This document shows positions 23,979 to 32,811 of a stretch of DNA of 35,456 nucleotides, piece after piece. The first letter of the stretch is position 1, and each line of letters opens with the position of its first letter. The notes under the pieces were generated by a model, which saw only the letters and a program-made list of their open reading frames with translations, had not been told where the DNA came from and did not search any database. A program made the position numbers and the translations under genes. The DNA comes from DASWTL01 sp036402155 (GTDB taxonomy: Bacteria > Bacteroidota > Bacteroidia > Sphingobacteriales > Sphingobacteriaceae), in the NCBI GenBank assembly GCA_036402155.1, contig DASWTL010000249.1, positions 1-35,456 on the forward strand, written 5' to 3'.

Positions 23979-24388
23979 TATTGGTTAGTTACATGAATTT
24001 CTGAATTGTTAGTAATATATACATAATATTGCTTTAACGGCCTTTTTGCCGGATCTTTCATGGGAGTGCCATCATAAAGCGAGAATTTGGCGCCGCTGCA
24101 TGGGTCTGTTGCCGTAAGGGGCTCGTCAGGAATAACAGCACACTTTTGATCAGAATTTACCGAACTGCAGCGATCAAAGGCAACATAATTATTGTCCGGG
24201 CGACGATAAATTATTAAACCCGCTACACCCTTTCCATTTACAAGAAGTACACCGGAAGCAGCCTTAATATTGAACTCCTGTATGGTAACATGATAGTCAA
24301 CGAAAACATCCGGTATCCGGTCCTCATTATCCTTCTTACATGAAGTAAAAATGATTAAAACAATAATTATGAGGCCTGGGATCTTCAT
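23978..24388 (-). CDS. Lipoprotein with a Rieske-like fold lacking cluster ligands
   Basis: This 136-residue protein has a short signal peptide with lipobox FTSC (Cys17), so it should be lipid-anchored. The body has the layout of small Rieske proteins: GLIIYRRPDNNYVAFDRCS, then DPCSGAKFSLYDGTPMKDPA followed by RPLKQY. In true Rieske proteins these two loops hold C-x-H and C-x-x-H. Here no histidine occurs in either loop, so a 2Fe-2S cluster is not expected. The remaining cysteines (RCSS, QKCAV, DPCSG) could form disulfides. Its start overlaps the pheS stop by 1 nt (TGATG) and its stop overlaps the TetR start. The role is unknown. Confidence 0.7.
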   Translation of the reverse strand: MKIPGLIIIVLIIFTSCKKDNEDRIPDVFVDYHVTIQEFNIKAASGVLLVNGKGVAGLIIYRRPDNNYVAFDRCSSVNSDQKCAVIPDEPLTATDPCSGAKFSLYDGTPMKDPAKRPLKQYYVYITNNSEIHVTNQ

Positions 24389-25425
24389 CAGATGAGTTCT
24401 GTACCGAATTGTTCCAGGAAGCGCACATCGTTTTCTGAAAATAAGCGGAGATCCTTTATTACATATTTCAGGTTAGTGATCCGCTCAATACCCATTCCAA
24501 AAGCAAAACCGGTATATCTTTTACTGTCGATATTGGAATTATCCAGAACGTTGGGATCAACCATGCCGCAGCCCAAAATTTCTACCCATCCGGAGTGTTT
24601 GCACATGTTACAGCCTGCACCTTTGCAAATCGTGCATGAGATATCCATTTCTGCAGACGGTTCGGTAAAAGGGAAATAGGAAGGACGAAATCTAACCTTT
24701 GTTCCTTCGCCAAACAGTTCCTGGACAAAATAGAACAGGGTTTGCTTCAGATCCGCGAAAGAAACATTTTCATCAATATATAAGCCTTCAACCTGATGAA
24801 AGAAACAATGTGCACGTGCAGAAATAGCTTCGTTTCGGTAAACACGGCCCGGCATAATTGACCGGAAAGGCGGTTTGCCGGCTTCCATCATCCTTACCTG
24901 GACAGAAGAAGTATGGGTTCGCAAAGCGATATCGCCTTTTTCGCCTCCTTTTTTTATGAAAAAAGTATCCTGCATATCACGCGCCGGATGTTCCTCGGGG
25001 AAATTTAATGCAGAGAAATTATGCCAGTCATCCTCAATCTCCGGACCTTCGGCAACTGTAAATCCAAGCTTACTGAAAATCTCGATGATCTCTTTTCTTA
25101 CCAGAGACAACGGATGCCGTGAGCCGGGGCTAAATCCTTCGCCAGGAAGCGTAAGATCGAGTTCTGAACTTTTACTTTTAACTTCTGCACCGGCAGCCTG
25201 CTCTTTTAAGCTTTGATATTTACTTTCTGCGAATTGCTTGAACTCATTTAATATTTTTCCAAGCACTCTTTTTTCTTCGCTTGAAACCGTTTTGAATTCT
25301 TCGAAAAGATCCTTGATGATTCCTTTTGTTCCTAAAAAGCGTATCCGGAACGCTTCCAGATCTTCAGCGGTTGAAGGGGCAAAGGAATTTATTTCGTTTG
25401 TAAACTGGTCTATTTTATTCTGCAT
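24388..25425 (-). CDS. pheS: Phenylalanyl-tRNA synthetase alpha subunit
   Basis: PheS forms an alpha2-beta2 enzyme with PheT that charges tRNA-Phe. I start it at the ATG at 25425 (345 residues, MQNKIDQFTNEINSF); an upstream in-frame ATG at 25467 adds 14 atypical residues. Features are an N-terminal coiled-coil region, FLGTKGIIKDL, the class II motifs (HPLSLVRKEIIEIF, RTHTSSVQVRMM, FRPSYFPFTEPSAE), a C-x2-C-x4-GC-x2-C insert (CTICKGAGCNMC) and motif 3 GFAFGMGIERI. PheT is not adjacent. The gene heads a coupled operon with the lipoprotein and the TetR regulator, and is divergent from trhO. Confidence 0.97.
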   Translation of the reverse strand: MQNKIDQFTNEINSFAPSTAEDLEAFRIRFLGTKGIIKDLFEEFKTVSSEEKRVLGKILNEFKQFAESKYQSLKEQAAGAEVKSKSSELDLTLPGEGFSPGSRHPLSLVRKEIIEIFSKLGFTVAEGPEIEDDWHNFSALNFPEEHPARDMQDTFFIKKGGEKGDIALRTHTSSVQVRMMEAGKPPFRSIMPGRVYRNEAISARAHCFFHQVEGLYIDENVSFADLKQTLFYFVQELFGEGTKVRFRPSYFPFTEPSAEMDISCTICKGAGCNMCKHSGWVEILGCGMVDPNVLDNSNIDSKRYTGFAFGMGIERITNLKYVIKDLRLFSENDVRFLEQFGTELI

Positions 25426-25536
25426 AATGTTAAATTCGGGCAGCCTGAAAGTTAGAATTTTAAACAAAAAGACAACCGGGTGTAAAATTACGGTTTTTCT
25501 TGCAACAGTGTTTATGAACCTTTACACTGATTTTAA

Positions 25537-25544
25537 TATCTTTG
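25537..25544 (+). promoter_or_regulatory. Candidate -7 element for trhO
   Basis: TATCTTTG is an exact match to TAnnTTTG, 39 nt before the trhO start codon. The -33 region holds TTTATG, a partial match only. Confidence 0.45.
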
Positions 25545-25583
25545 CATCGCATTTAACGCTGTTTGCAACAGTATCGATGATTT

Positions 25584-26540
25584 ATGACCAGATATCAAAC
25601 ACTTCTTTACTATTCTTATAGTACAATAGATCACGCGGAACAATTTGCCGCAGATCATCTTCAATTTTGCAGATCACTTGGACTTGTTGGGCGGATTATC
25701 GTTGCTGAAGAAGGCCTTAATGGCACTGTATCAGGAACTTATGAAGCTTGTAAAACATATATGGAAACGCTTCATAGTGATCCCCGTTTTGCTGCTATCG
25801 ACTTTAAAATCGATGAAGTTGAAGAACCGTCATTTATAAAAATGCATTGCCGCTATAAGTCGGAGATAGTGCATTCAGGCTTGCGGGATCCCAATATTAT
25901 CAATCCTCAGAAACGAACCGGAGTTCATTTAGAGCCGAAAGATTTCCTGGAAATGAAGGACCGTGATGATGTAGTGATCCTGGATGTAAGGTCGAATTAC
26001 GAACATTCACTGGGGAGATTTAAGAATGCGGTGACGCTGGATATTGAAAACTTCCGTGATTTTCCGCAAAAGATAAATGAGCTGGCGAAATACAAAGGCA
26101 AAAAAATCCTTACTTACTGTACTGGTGGCATAAAATGCGAAAAAGCATCTGCACTGCTTCTGCACGAGGGATTTAAGGAAGTTTATCAATTACACGGGGG
26201 AATAATCAAATACGGAAAAGAAGTAGGTGGAAAAGATTTTGAAGGCAACTGTTACGTTTTTGATAACCGTGTTGCAGTACCGGTAAATTCTGTTAACCCT
26301 TTAATCATTTCAGAATGCAGGAATTGTGGTAAAACAACAGCTAAAATGATTAACTGCGCTAACCCTGAATGTAACGAACATTTTACACAATGTGATGAAT
26401 GCGGAGAAAAGCTTGACGGGGCATGTTCAGAAGTCTGCAAAGCTCATCCGCGGAAAAGGGAGTATGATGGTACAGGATATTATGTAAAAATTCCGCAGCA
26501 GGTAAATTTGAATAAAAAGCGACCTACACCAGTTATATAA
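25584..26540 (+). CDS. trhO: tRNA uridine(34) hydroxylase, rhodanese-related TrhO
   Basis: This 318-residue protein matches the TrhO (YceA) family: an N-terminal acylphosphatase-like part with GRIIVAEEGLNGTVSG, and a rhodanese domain (about 122-215) with active Cys179 in LTYCTGGIKCEKAS. It also has a C-terminal zinc-type cysteine cluster (ECRNCGKTT, ANPECNEHF, QCDECGEK). E. coli TrhO hydroxylates U34 of tRNA to 5-hydroxyuridine in an oxygen-dependent way, the first step toward cmo5U-type wobble bases. The window also encodes MnmH, which acts on a different set of U34 tRNAs. It is 16 nt before the DMT-family gene. Confidence 0.94.
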   Translation: MTRYQTLLYYSYSTIDHAEQFAADHLQFCRSLGLVGRIIVAEEGLNGTVSGTYEACKTYMETLHSDPRFAAIDFKIDEVEEPSFIKMHCRYKSEIVHSGLRDPNIINPQKRTGVHLEPKDFLEMKDRDDVVILDVRSNYEHSLGRFKNAVTLDIENFRDFPQKINELAKYKGKKILTYCTGGIKCEKASALLLHEGFKEVYQLHGGIIKYGKEVGGKDFEGNCYVFDNRVAVPVNSVNPLIISECRNCGKTTAKMINCANPECNEHFTQCDECGEKLDGACSEVCKAHPRKREYDGTGYYVKIPQQVNLNKKRPTPVI

Positions 26541-26555
26541 TCAAATATTGCTTTC

Positions 26556-26924
26556 ATGAGGGCTATTTATACGGTGATCATGCTCACCGTTTCAAATATA
26601 TTTATGACGCTCGCCTTGTATGGCCATCTGAAGTTTAAGGACATGGAATGGTCTAAAAGTTTTGGACTGGTGGCAATTATTCTAATAAGCTGGTTAATTG
26701 CGCTGGCAGAGTATGCTTTTCAGGTTCCGGCGAATAAATATGGGTTTAAAGGGAATGGTGGCTCGTTCAGCCTTGTTCAGCTTAAAGTAATTCAGGAAAT
26801 AATCTCCATTTCGGTTTTCCTTATCTTTACGATACTGTTTTTTAAAAGCGAGAAAATAGCGTGGAACCATATTATTTCATTTATACTGCTTATTCTTGCA
26901 GCTTTTTTTGCTTTTAAAAAATAA
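26556..26924 (+). CDS. DMT-family (DUF486) membrane protein
   Basis: This 122-residue protein has four predicted membrane segments (about 5-22, 34-52, 74-95, 103-120) and belongs to the DUF486/DMT group of small multidrug-resistance-like proteins. Signatures are SNIFMTLALYGHLKF and the ALAEYAFQVPANKYGF motif. No substrate is known for this group. It follows trhO by 15 nt and is probably read from the same transcript. Length is normal. Confidence 0.88.
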   Translation: MRAIYTVIMLTVSNIFMTLALYGHLKFKDMEWSKSFGLVAIILISWLIALAEYAFQVPANKYGFKGNGGSFSLVQLKVIQEIISISVFLIFTILFFKSEKIAWNHIISFILLILAAFFAFKK

Positions 26925-27016
26925 AAAGAGCTTGGCGGCTTAATTATTTCTTAATTTCAATGAATGAATTTCTTAACGTTCAGATATTTAAATAGATTTA
27001 AGCTTTATTTAAATCA

Positions 27017-29719
27017 ATGAAATTCAGACCAATTACATTTCTGTTTCTTTTATTTATCTCTTCATTTGCATACGGGCAAATGCCTGCTGATGACCATTTA
27101 AAAAAAGTCATTTCCCAGCTCCAGCAATATCAGGCGGATCGTCCGTATGAAAAAATACACCTTCATCTGGATAAACCGTATTACGCCATTGGCGATAATA
27201 TCTGGTTCAAAGCGTACGTGGTTCAGGCAGAAAAAAATCAGCCATCCTATCTGAGCAAGATCCTGTATGTAGATCTCATCAATGAAAAAGATTCTATAAA
27301 GCAAACCCTGAAGCTCCCCGTGTTTGTCGGGTTAGCATGGGGCGAGTTTAGCCTTAAAGATAGCCTTAAGGAGGGGAATTACCGCATAAGAGCTTATACT
27401 AACTGGATGCGGAATTTTGGTGAAGATTACTTTTTTGATAAAACGATCACGATTGGGAATGCTATTACAAACAATATTATTACCGGTGTAAACTATTCAT
27501 ACTCTAAAGATGGCGTTGCGCAAAAAGTAACAGCAGATCTCAGCTATAAGGACATTAATGGAAACGCAGTAGCCGGTAAAGATGTAGTTTATGAGGTTCA
27601 ATTGGATGCCAAAACGGTGTCTAAAGGTAAGGGGAAGACCGATGGGCAAGGTAATTTAAGTCTGTCTTTTATCAATGACCAGCCTGATGTCCGAAAGTCG
27701 GGAATAATAACTACCAGGGTCAGACTGGATGATAAGCGCCAGGTGACCAAAAACTTTCCTGTGAAATCAACAAATAATGATGCTGATGTGCAATTTTTTC
27801 CGGAGGGAGGTGATCTGATAGCTGGCCTGGCATCCAAAATTGCATTTAAGGCATCAGGTGCTGACGGGTTGGGTATTCCTATAACGGGCCATGTGATTGA
27901 CAATAGCGGTAACCGCTTGGGAGAATTTAAATCAGAACATGCCGGAATGGGATTTTTCGCACTTCGTCCTCAAGCCGGAGTCACCTATAAAGCTGTCATA
28001 AAATTTGATGACGGAACGGAGAAAAGTTTTGCCCTTCCGGTGGTCCAGCCCAAAGGATATGTTTTATCGGTAAATAATACAGATCAGGAACAACTTCGAT
28101 TGAGCATCTCGGCCAGTCCGGAGTTTACAGATCAGGAAGTTGTACTTATTGCTCAAAGCAATAACAAGATACATTTTGTTTCAAAAAGCAAGCTAACCGG
28201 TACCCGCATCACTTCCAACATCCCTAAAGGCCGGTTCCCGCAAGGCATATTGCATTTAACGCTCTTCACAGCTCAAAATGAACCTGTGGCAGAACGATTG
28301 GTTTTCATTAATCACCAGGAACAGCTTAAGATTGATGTAAGCACGCCGGCATCAGAGTTTAAGAAGCGTGAGAAAGTGAAATTGTCATTGAATGTAATAG
28401 ACAAGGAAAACAAGCCGGTATTTGGCAGCTTTTCTGTGTCTGTGGTTGATGAAACCAAAGTTCCTTATGAAGAAGATAATGAGACCACGATATTATCAAA
28501 TCTTCTGCTGACCTCCGACCTGAAAGGTTACATCCAATCACCTAATTATTTTTTTACAAATATTGATTCTGCCAAAACAAGACATCTGGATAATTTAATG
28601 CTTACTCAGGGTTGGAGACGGTTTGCATGGAGGGATGTATTGGGTAATTCCAATTCTTCGCTGGTTTACTCGCCGGAGCAAAATATATCTATCAGTGGTA
28701 AGGTAACAATCTCTGGCAAGCCTGTAGCAAATGGAAAAGTGTCGTTATTTAACATGAAAGGAAATCCGGTATTAGTTGATACCCTTACAGATGCCGGGGG
28801 ACGGTTCAGATTTAACAACCTGTATTTTCCCGATAGTGCAAAAGTGGTAATACAAGCCCGAACTGCTAAGGATCGTAAATTTGTAAATATTGAAATGGAT
28901 CAAATACCAGCTCCATTGATTACCAGAAACAAAAATTCTCCTGATATAGAAGTAAATATTAATAAAACACTTATTAATTATCTCAAGAACAGCATGAATC
29001 AGTTCGATTCGCTTCGTCTTATGGGAAGTGGCAGTATAATGCTCGGCGAGGTTAAAGTTACTGAATCAAAATTGCTGAAAAATTCAGCTAATCTGAATGG
29101 TGCCGGCAATGCAGATGCTGTGATTACCGAAGATAAACTTACTCATTGTACGTTCGATCTGGCTCAATGCCTTGAAAGTTTAGTTACCGGGTTGGTCGTA
29201 AGAGATGGCCTTCCTTATTTGAACCGGAATCTCACCTCATCTATTATGCTGCCCACTCATATGCTGGTTGTTGTTGACGGGATGGATGTAGAGCCGGATT
29301 ATCTGTCGTTACTGTATCCTGGTGATGTTGAATCTATTGAAGTATTGAAGAGCGCTATAAATACATCGATATATGGTACAAAAGGAGTTGGTGGCGTATT
29401 GATAATAACCATGAAGCGAGGTGATTATGCCTTGCGCAAAAACTCATATACACCGGGTATTATCAACTTTCAGCCGCAAGGATTTAATAAAGTAAGAGAG
29501 TTTTATTCACCTAATTATAATGATCCGAAGACAAATGCAACGCTTCCTGACCTGCGCACTACGGTTTATTGGAATCCACAGGTGATTACAAATAAAGAAG
29601 GGAATGGAAGTGTCGAATTTTTTAATGCGGATGGTTCCGGAACGTATCGGGTTACTGTTGAAGGAATAAACGAAGCCGGTAATATTGGGAGGAGTGTTTA
29701 CAGGTATAAGGTGAAATGA
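27017..29719 (+). CDS. Secreted MG2-domain protein with a TonB-plug-like domain and no barrel
   Basis: This 900-residue protein has a signal peptide (cleavage likely after SFAYG, about residue 20). An MG2 macroglobulin-like domain follows, with YEKIHLHLDKPYYAIGDNIWFKAYV near 44-68, then further Ig/MG-like segments. A carboxypeptidase-regulatory-like repeat spans roughly 555-620. A TonB-plug-like domain (VVVDGMDV near 751, then GDVESIEVLKSA and GVGGVLIITMKRG to about 800) comes next. The C-terminal YWNPQVITNKEGNGSVEFF segment is macroglobulin-like. The 22-strand barrel of a true TonB-dependent receptor is absent, so it is unlikely to import ligands by itself. The family is widespread in Bacteroidota with no clear function. 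It is followed by nnr after a 91-nt gap. Confidence 0.88.
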   Translation: MKFRPITFLFLLFISSFAYGQMPADDHLKKVISQLQQYQADRPYEKIHLHLDKPYYAIGDNIWFKAYVVQAEKNQPSYLSKILYVDLINEKDSIKQTLKLPVFVGLAWGEFSLKDSLKEGNYRIRAYTNWMRNFGEDYFFDKTITIGNAITNNIITGVNYSYSKDGVAQKVTADLSYKDINGNAVAGKDVVYEVQLDAKTVSKGKGKTDGQGNLSLSFINDQPDVRKSGIITTRVRLDDKRQVTKNFPVKSTNNDADVQFFPEGGDLIAGLASKIAFKASGADGLGIPITGHVIDNSGNRLGEFKSEHAGMGFFALRPQAGVTYKAVIKFDDGTEKSFALPVVQPKGYVLSVNNTDQEQLRLSISASPEFTDQEVVLIAQSNNKIHFVSKSKLTGTRITSNIPKGRFPQGILHLTLFTAQNEPVAERLVFINHQEQLKIDVSTPASEFKKREKVKLSLNVIDKENKPVFGSFSVSVVDETKVPYEEDNETTILSNLLLTSDLKGYIQSPNYFFTNIDSAKTRHLDNLMLTQGWRRFAWRDVLGNSNSSLVYSPEQNISISGKVTISGKPVANGKVSLFNMKGNPVLVDTLTDAGGRFRFNNLYFPDSAKVVIQARTAKDRKFVNIEMDQIPAPLITRNKNSPDIEVNINKTLINYLKNSMNQFDSLRLMGSGSIMLGEVKVTESKLLKNSANLNGAGNADAVITEDKLTHCTFDLAQCLESLVTGLVVRDGLPYLNRNLTSSIMLPTHMLVVVDGMDVEPDYLSLLYPGDVESIEVLKSAINTSIYGTKGVGGVLIITMKRGDYALRKNSYTPGIINFQPQGFNKVREFYSPNYNDPKTNATLPDLRTTVYWNPQVITNKEGNGSVEFFNADGSGTYRVTVEGINEAGNIGRSVYRYKVK

Positions 29720-29810
29720 TAGGCCGACAGGATGTTTAAGAATACCATCAATATGATCTGGAATTTGCCTGGCACCAACTATTATTTCGATTTCAGGTTA
29801 TTATTAAGTC

Positions 29811-31301
29811 ATGCTTAACATTCTTACTTCATCTCAAATCAGAGAAGCAGATAATCACACTATAAAAAGTAAGTCCATAGCTTCTGTTGATCTGATGGAG
29901 GCTGCTGCGATGGCATTTGTTAAGATTTTTAAAGAACAATATCCTGATAAGAATAAATCCATCAGCGTTTATTGCGGTACCGGAAATAATGGAGGAGATG
30001 GACTGGCAATAGCCCGGCTGCTGAAAGAGGATGGATATCAACCGGCAGTAAAGATTGCACGGTTTAACCCTAAGTCATCTGCTGATTTTGATACGAATCG
30101 GGAACAGTTGACTAAAACACCACTTCTTGTATCAGAAATTTCTAACGCAGATGATATTCAGGAGGAAGCAGATATTATCATTGATGCTTTACTGGGTTCA
30201 GGATTAAATAAACCTTTAGCTGGAGAGTGGCAAAAACTGGTTAAGAAAATTAATAGTCTTGAAACAATGGTGGTGTCGGTTGATGTTCCCAGCGGTTTTG
30301 CTTCAGAAGGCTTTTTAGAATCTGAAACGGTGCACGCTGATCTGGTGATATCCTTTCAACGGCCCAAGATCAATTTTTTTCTGCCTGAATCCGCTGATGC
30401 CATTAAAAAATTCAGAATTGCTGATATCGGGTTGGACGAGCACTTTATCCATTCGTGCGAAACACCCTACCATCTGGTTTCTGAAGAGGATATTCGCCGG
30501 CTTATAAAAATGCGGCAGCCATTTTCTCATAAAGGGACTTACGGCCATGCACTGATAATTGCCGGGGCAAGAGAAACCATGGGCGCAGCGCTGCTGTGCT
30601 CCGAAGCATGTTTAAATACTGGTGCCGGACTTACAACAGCGTGTATACCTGCATCCGGTTTAACAGCCTTGAATGTGCGTACACCTGAAGTGATGGCGGC
30701 TCTGCGGCATGACGATGATTTGCCTGAGTTTGACTGGAATAAATTTACTTCGGTTGCCGTTGGTCCCGGGCTGAATACTACGCCTGAGAGTGAGGCGGTC
30801 ATGCAAAAAGTGCTAAGAAATTACACAAAACCAATCGTTCTGGATGCGGATGCAATAAATCTATTGTCAAAAGGACCTGATTTACTGGCTAGTATCCCAC
30901 CTGGCAGCATTCTTACTCCACATGTAAAAGAATTCGACCGCTTATTCGGCCAACATGCCAACTGGTGGCAAAGATTACAAACCGGTAATCACAAAGCAAA
31001 AGAGTTAAAATCGGTCATCATTTTAAAAAACAGGTATACATTCATCTTTACCCCGGAAGGCCAGTGCCTGATTAATCCCACAGGTTCTCCGGCAATGGCT
31101 ACAGGAGGAACCGGAGATGTATTAACCGGGATGATCGTTTCATTGCTGGCGCAGGGATACACTCCGGAGAATGCGGCAAAAATAGGTGTATTTATTCATG
31201 GTATGTGCGGTGAAATAGAAGGGGCTCAGTCAATACCTGCAATTGCGCATAGAATTATAGAGCGGATACCGGAAACAATCAGGCAGTTAACCGTAATTTA
31301 A
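29811..31301 (+). CDS. nnr: Bifunctional NAD(P)HX epimerase / ADP-dependent dehydratase
   Basis: This 496-residue protein repairs hydrated NAD(P)H. The N-terminal half (about 1-215) is a YjeF_N epimerase domain with SIYCGTGNNGGDG-like signature (VYCGTGNNGGDGLAIARLL). The C-terminal half is a ribokinase-like dehydratase: GHALIIAGARETMGAA, VAVGPGLNTTPESE, LDADAINLL, LTPHVKEFDRLF and NPTGSPAMATGGTGDVLTGMI. Order and length are those of the bacterial Nnr fusion. It ends 21 nt before the convergent lipA gene. Confidence 0.96.
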   Translation: MLNILTSSQIREADNHTIKSKSIASVDLMEAAAMAFVKIFKEQYPDKNKSISVYCGTGNNGGDGLAIARLLKEDGYQPAVKIARFNPKSSADFDTNREQLTKTPLLVSEISNADDIQEEADIIIDALLGSGLNKPLAGEWQKLVKKINSLETMVVSVDVPSGFASEGFLESETVHADLVISFQRPKINFFLPESADAIKKFRIADIGLDEHFIHSCETPYHLVSEEDIRRLIKMRQPFSHKGTYGHALIIAGARETMGAALLCSEACLNTGAGLTTACIPASGLTALNVRTPEVMAALRHDDDLPEFDWNKFTSVAVGPGLNTTPESEAVMQKVLRNYTKPIVLDADAINLLSKGPDLLASIPPGSILTPHVKEFDRLFGQHANWWQRLQTGNHKAKELKSVIILKNRYTFIFTPEGQCLINPTGSPAMATGGTGDVLTGMIVSLLAQGYTPENAAKIGVFIHGMCGEIEGAQSIPAIAHRIIERIPETIRQLTVI

Positions 31302-31322
31302 CGTGCAAATTTCGCAGGATTG

Positions 31323-32201
31323 TTACAGATCAAACAAATGCTTTTCAGCATGATATGATGAACGTACCAGTGGTCCGCTTTCCACATATTTAAAGCCCAT
31401 TTTCATCCCTTCCTGTTTGTAAAAGGCAAACTGATCCGGGTGGATCCAGTCAAGCACAGGATGGTGATTTTTAGTAGGCTGTAAGTACTGGCCAAGGGTT
31501 AACACATGAACTCCGGCAGATGCCAGATCCTGCATTGTTTCCAATACATCGGACTCTGTTTCACCTAAACCCAGCATAATGCCTGATTTAGTGCGCAGAC
31601 CAAACTCAGAGATGCGTTTCAGTGCTTCCAGGCTTCGGTCATATTTTGCCTGGATACGTACTTCCCGGGTAAGCCGGCGAACCGTTTCGATGTTATGGGA
31701 TACCACTTCCGGACGTTCTTCGCAAACGCGGTACAGGTTCTCCCAGATCCCTTTAAAATCCGGAATCAGTGTTTCCATGGTCGTTCCCGGGCTGTCCCGG
31801 CGAATAGCCCGTATGGTTTCCGCCCAAATTTCAGAGCCTCCATCTTTCAGATCATCCCGGTCAACTGATGTGATCACGGCATGTTTAACATTCATTAACT
31901 TAATGGAGTTTGCTACACGGTTGGGCTCATCCAGATCTACTGCAAGAGGTTTCCCGGTTGCAACAGCACAAAAAGAGCATGAACGGGTGCAAATGTTTCC
32001 AAGGATCATGAAGGTTGCTGTTCCGGCGCCCCAGCATTCGCCCATATTAGGGCAATTTCCACTCTCGCAGATGGTATGAAGTTTATGGGTATCTACCAGT
32101 CCGCGAACATGTGCATATTCTTTTCCTACAGGAAGTTTAACACGAAGCCAATCTGGCTTGCGCTGCGGCTGGTTTGCTGGGATAACCGGTAACTCGATCA
32201 T
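31323..32201 (-). CDS. lipA: Lipoyl synthase
   Basis: This 292-residue radical-SAM enzyme inserts sulfur into octanoyl groups to form lipoyl cofactors. Six ligand cysteines are visible: Cys45, Cys50 and Cys56 (CESGNCPNMGEC) for the auxiliary cluster, and Cys71, Cys75 and Cys78 (CTRSCSFC) for the radical-SAM cluster. The C-terminal RSSY motif that completes the auxiliary site is present (GPLVRSSYHAEKH). Lipoylated proteins include the glycine cleavage H protein, the partner of GcvP at 2.2 kb. It is convergent with nnr and divergent from osmC. Confidence 0.98.
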   Translation of the reverse strand: MIELPVIPANQPQRKPDWLRVKLPVGKEYAHVRGLVDTHKLHTICESGNCPNMGECWGAGTATFMILGNICTRSCSFCAVATGKPLAVDLDEPNRVANSIKLMNVKHAVITSVDRDDLKDGGSEIWAETIRAIRRDSPGTTMETLIPDFKGIWENLYRVCEERPEVVSHNIETVRRLTREVRIQAKYDRSLEALKRISEFGLRTKSGIMLGLGETESDVLETMQDLASAGVHVLTLGQYLQPTKNHHPVLDWIHPDQFAFYKQEGMKMGFKYVESGPLVRSSYHAEKHLFDL

Positions 32202-32310
32202 ACGGCAAAAATACGGTTTTTGAAGTGAGTTGGTGTACCTGCATATCAGTTTATTGCAATTTATTACAAGCTCAACAAAGTGAAATGTGACAAAACTTAA
32301 TTTTACTTAT

Positions 32311-32318
32311 TATTTTTG
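32311..32318 (+). promoter_or_regulatory. Candidate -7 element for the OsmC gene
   Basis: TATTTTTG matches TAnnTTTG, 83 nt before the start codon. The leader that follows is rich in A and C (ACACACACC to CCACCCATC) and shows no Shine-Dalgarno sequence, as usual in Bacteroidota. Confidence 0.4.
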
Positions 32319-32401
32319 GACCAGGTTAGATAGTTACTCAAACCAATATAAAACACACACCTTATTACATACAGCTCACAACATACAACCCACCACCCAT
32401 C

Positions 32402-32806
32402 ATGGCTACTTCAGAAATAACATATTTAGGAAATCTTCGTACAGAATCTACTCATATTGCATCAGGTGAAAGGATCACTACAGATGCGCCTGTGGATAAT
32501 AAGGGAAGAGGTGAAGCTTTTTCTCCAACAGACCTTCTGGCTACCTCTCTTGGGAATTGTATGTTAACTCTTATTGGTATAGCCGCGAACGAGCATGGTT
32601 TTAATATTGATGGTACAACCTGCAGCATTACAAAAATTATGGCCCCTGATCCGCGTCGGGTTGTTGAGATTAAGGCGGAGCTGAAATTTCCCGCGAATTC
32701 TTACACAGACAAGCAAAAGAAAATTATAGAGCGTGCCGCATTAACGTGTCCGGTTTACCTTAGCCTGCACCCGGATCTTAATAAAAACGTTAGTTTTACT
32801 TTTTAG
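32402..32806 (+). CDS. OsmC family peroxiredoxin-like protein
   Basis: This 134-residue protein has the OsmC fold signature with the two redox cysteines Cys53 (SLGNCMLTLIG) and Cys116 (AALTCPVYLSL), separated by the family's usual distance. OsmC/Ohr proteins reduce organic hydroperoxides with lipoyl or other dithiol reductants. It belongs to the OsmC-like YhfA branch and not to the osmotic-stress OsmC itself, so its exact substrate is open. It is convergent with the bacilliredoxin-like gene, with only 5 nt between the stops. Confidence 0.92.
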   Translation: MATSEITYLGNLRTESTHIASGERITTDAPVDNKGRGEAFSPTDLLATSLGNCMLTLIGIAANEHGFNIDGTTCSITKIMAPDPRRVVEIKAELKFPANSYTDKQKKIIERAALTCPVYLSLHPDLNKNVSFTF

Positions 32807-32811
32807 CGAAG

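Noticed and set aside
29732..29818. 28-codon frame overlapping the nnr start, possible leader peptide
   Set aside because: No regulatory codon run (for example repeated amino acids) and no hairpin pair to suggest attenuation.
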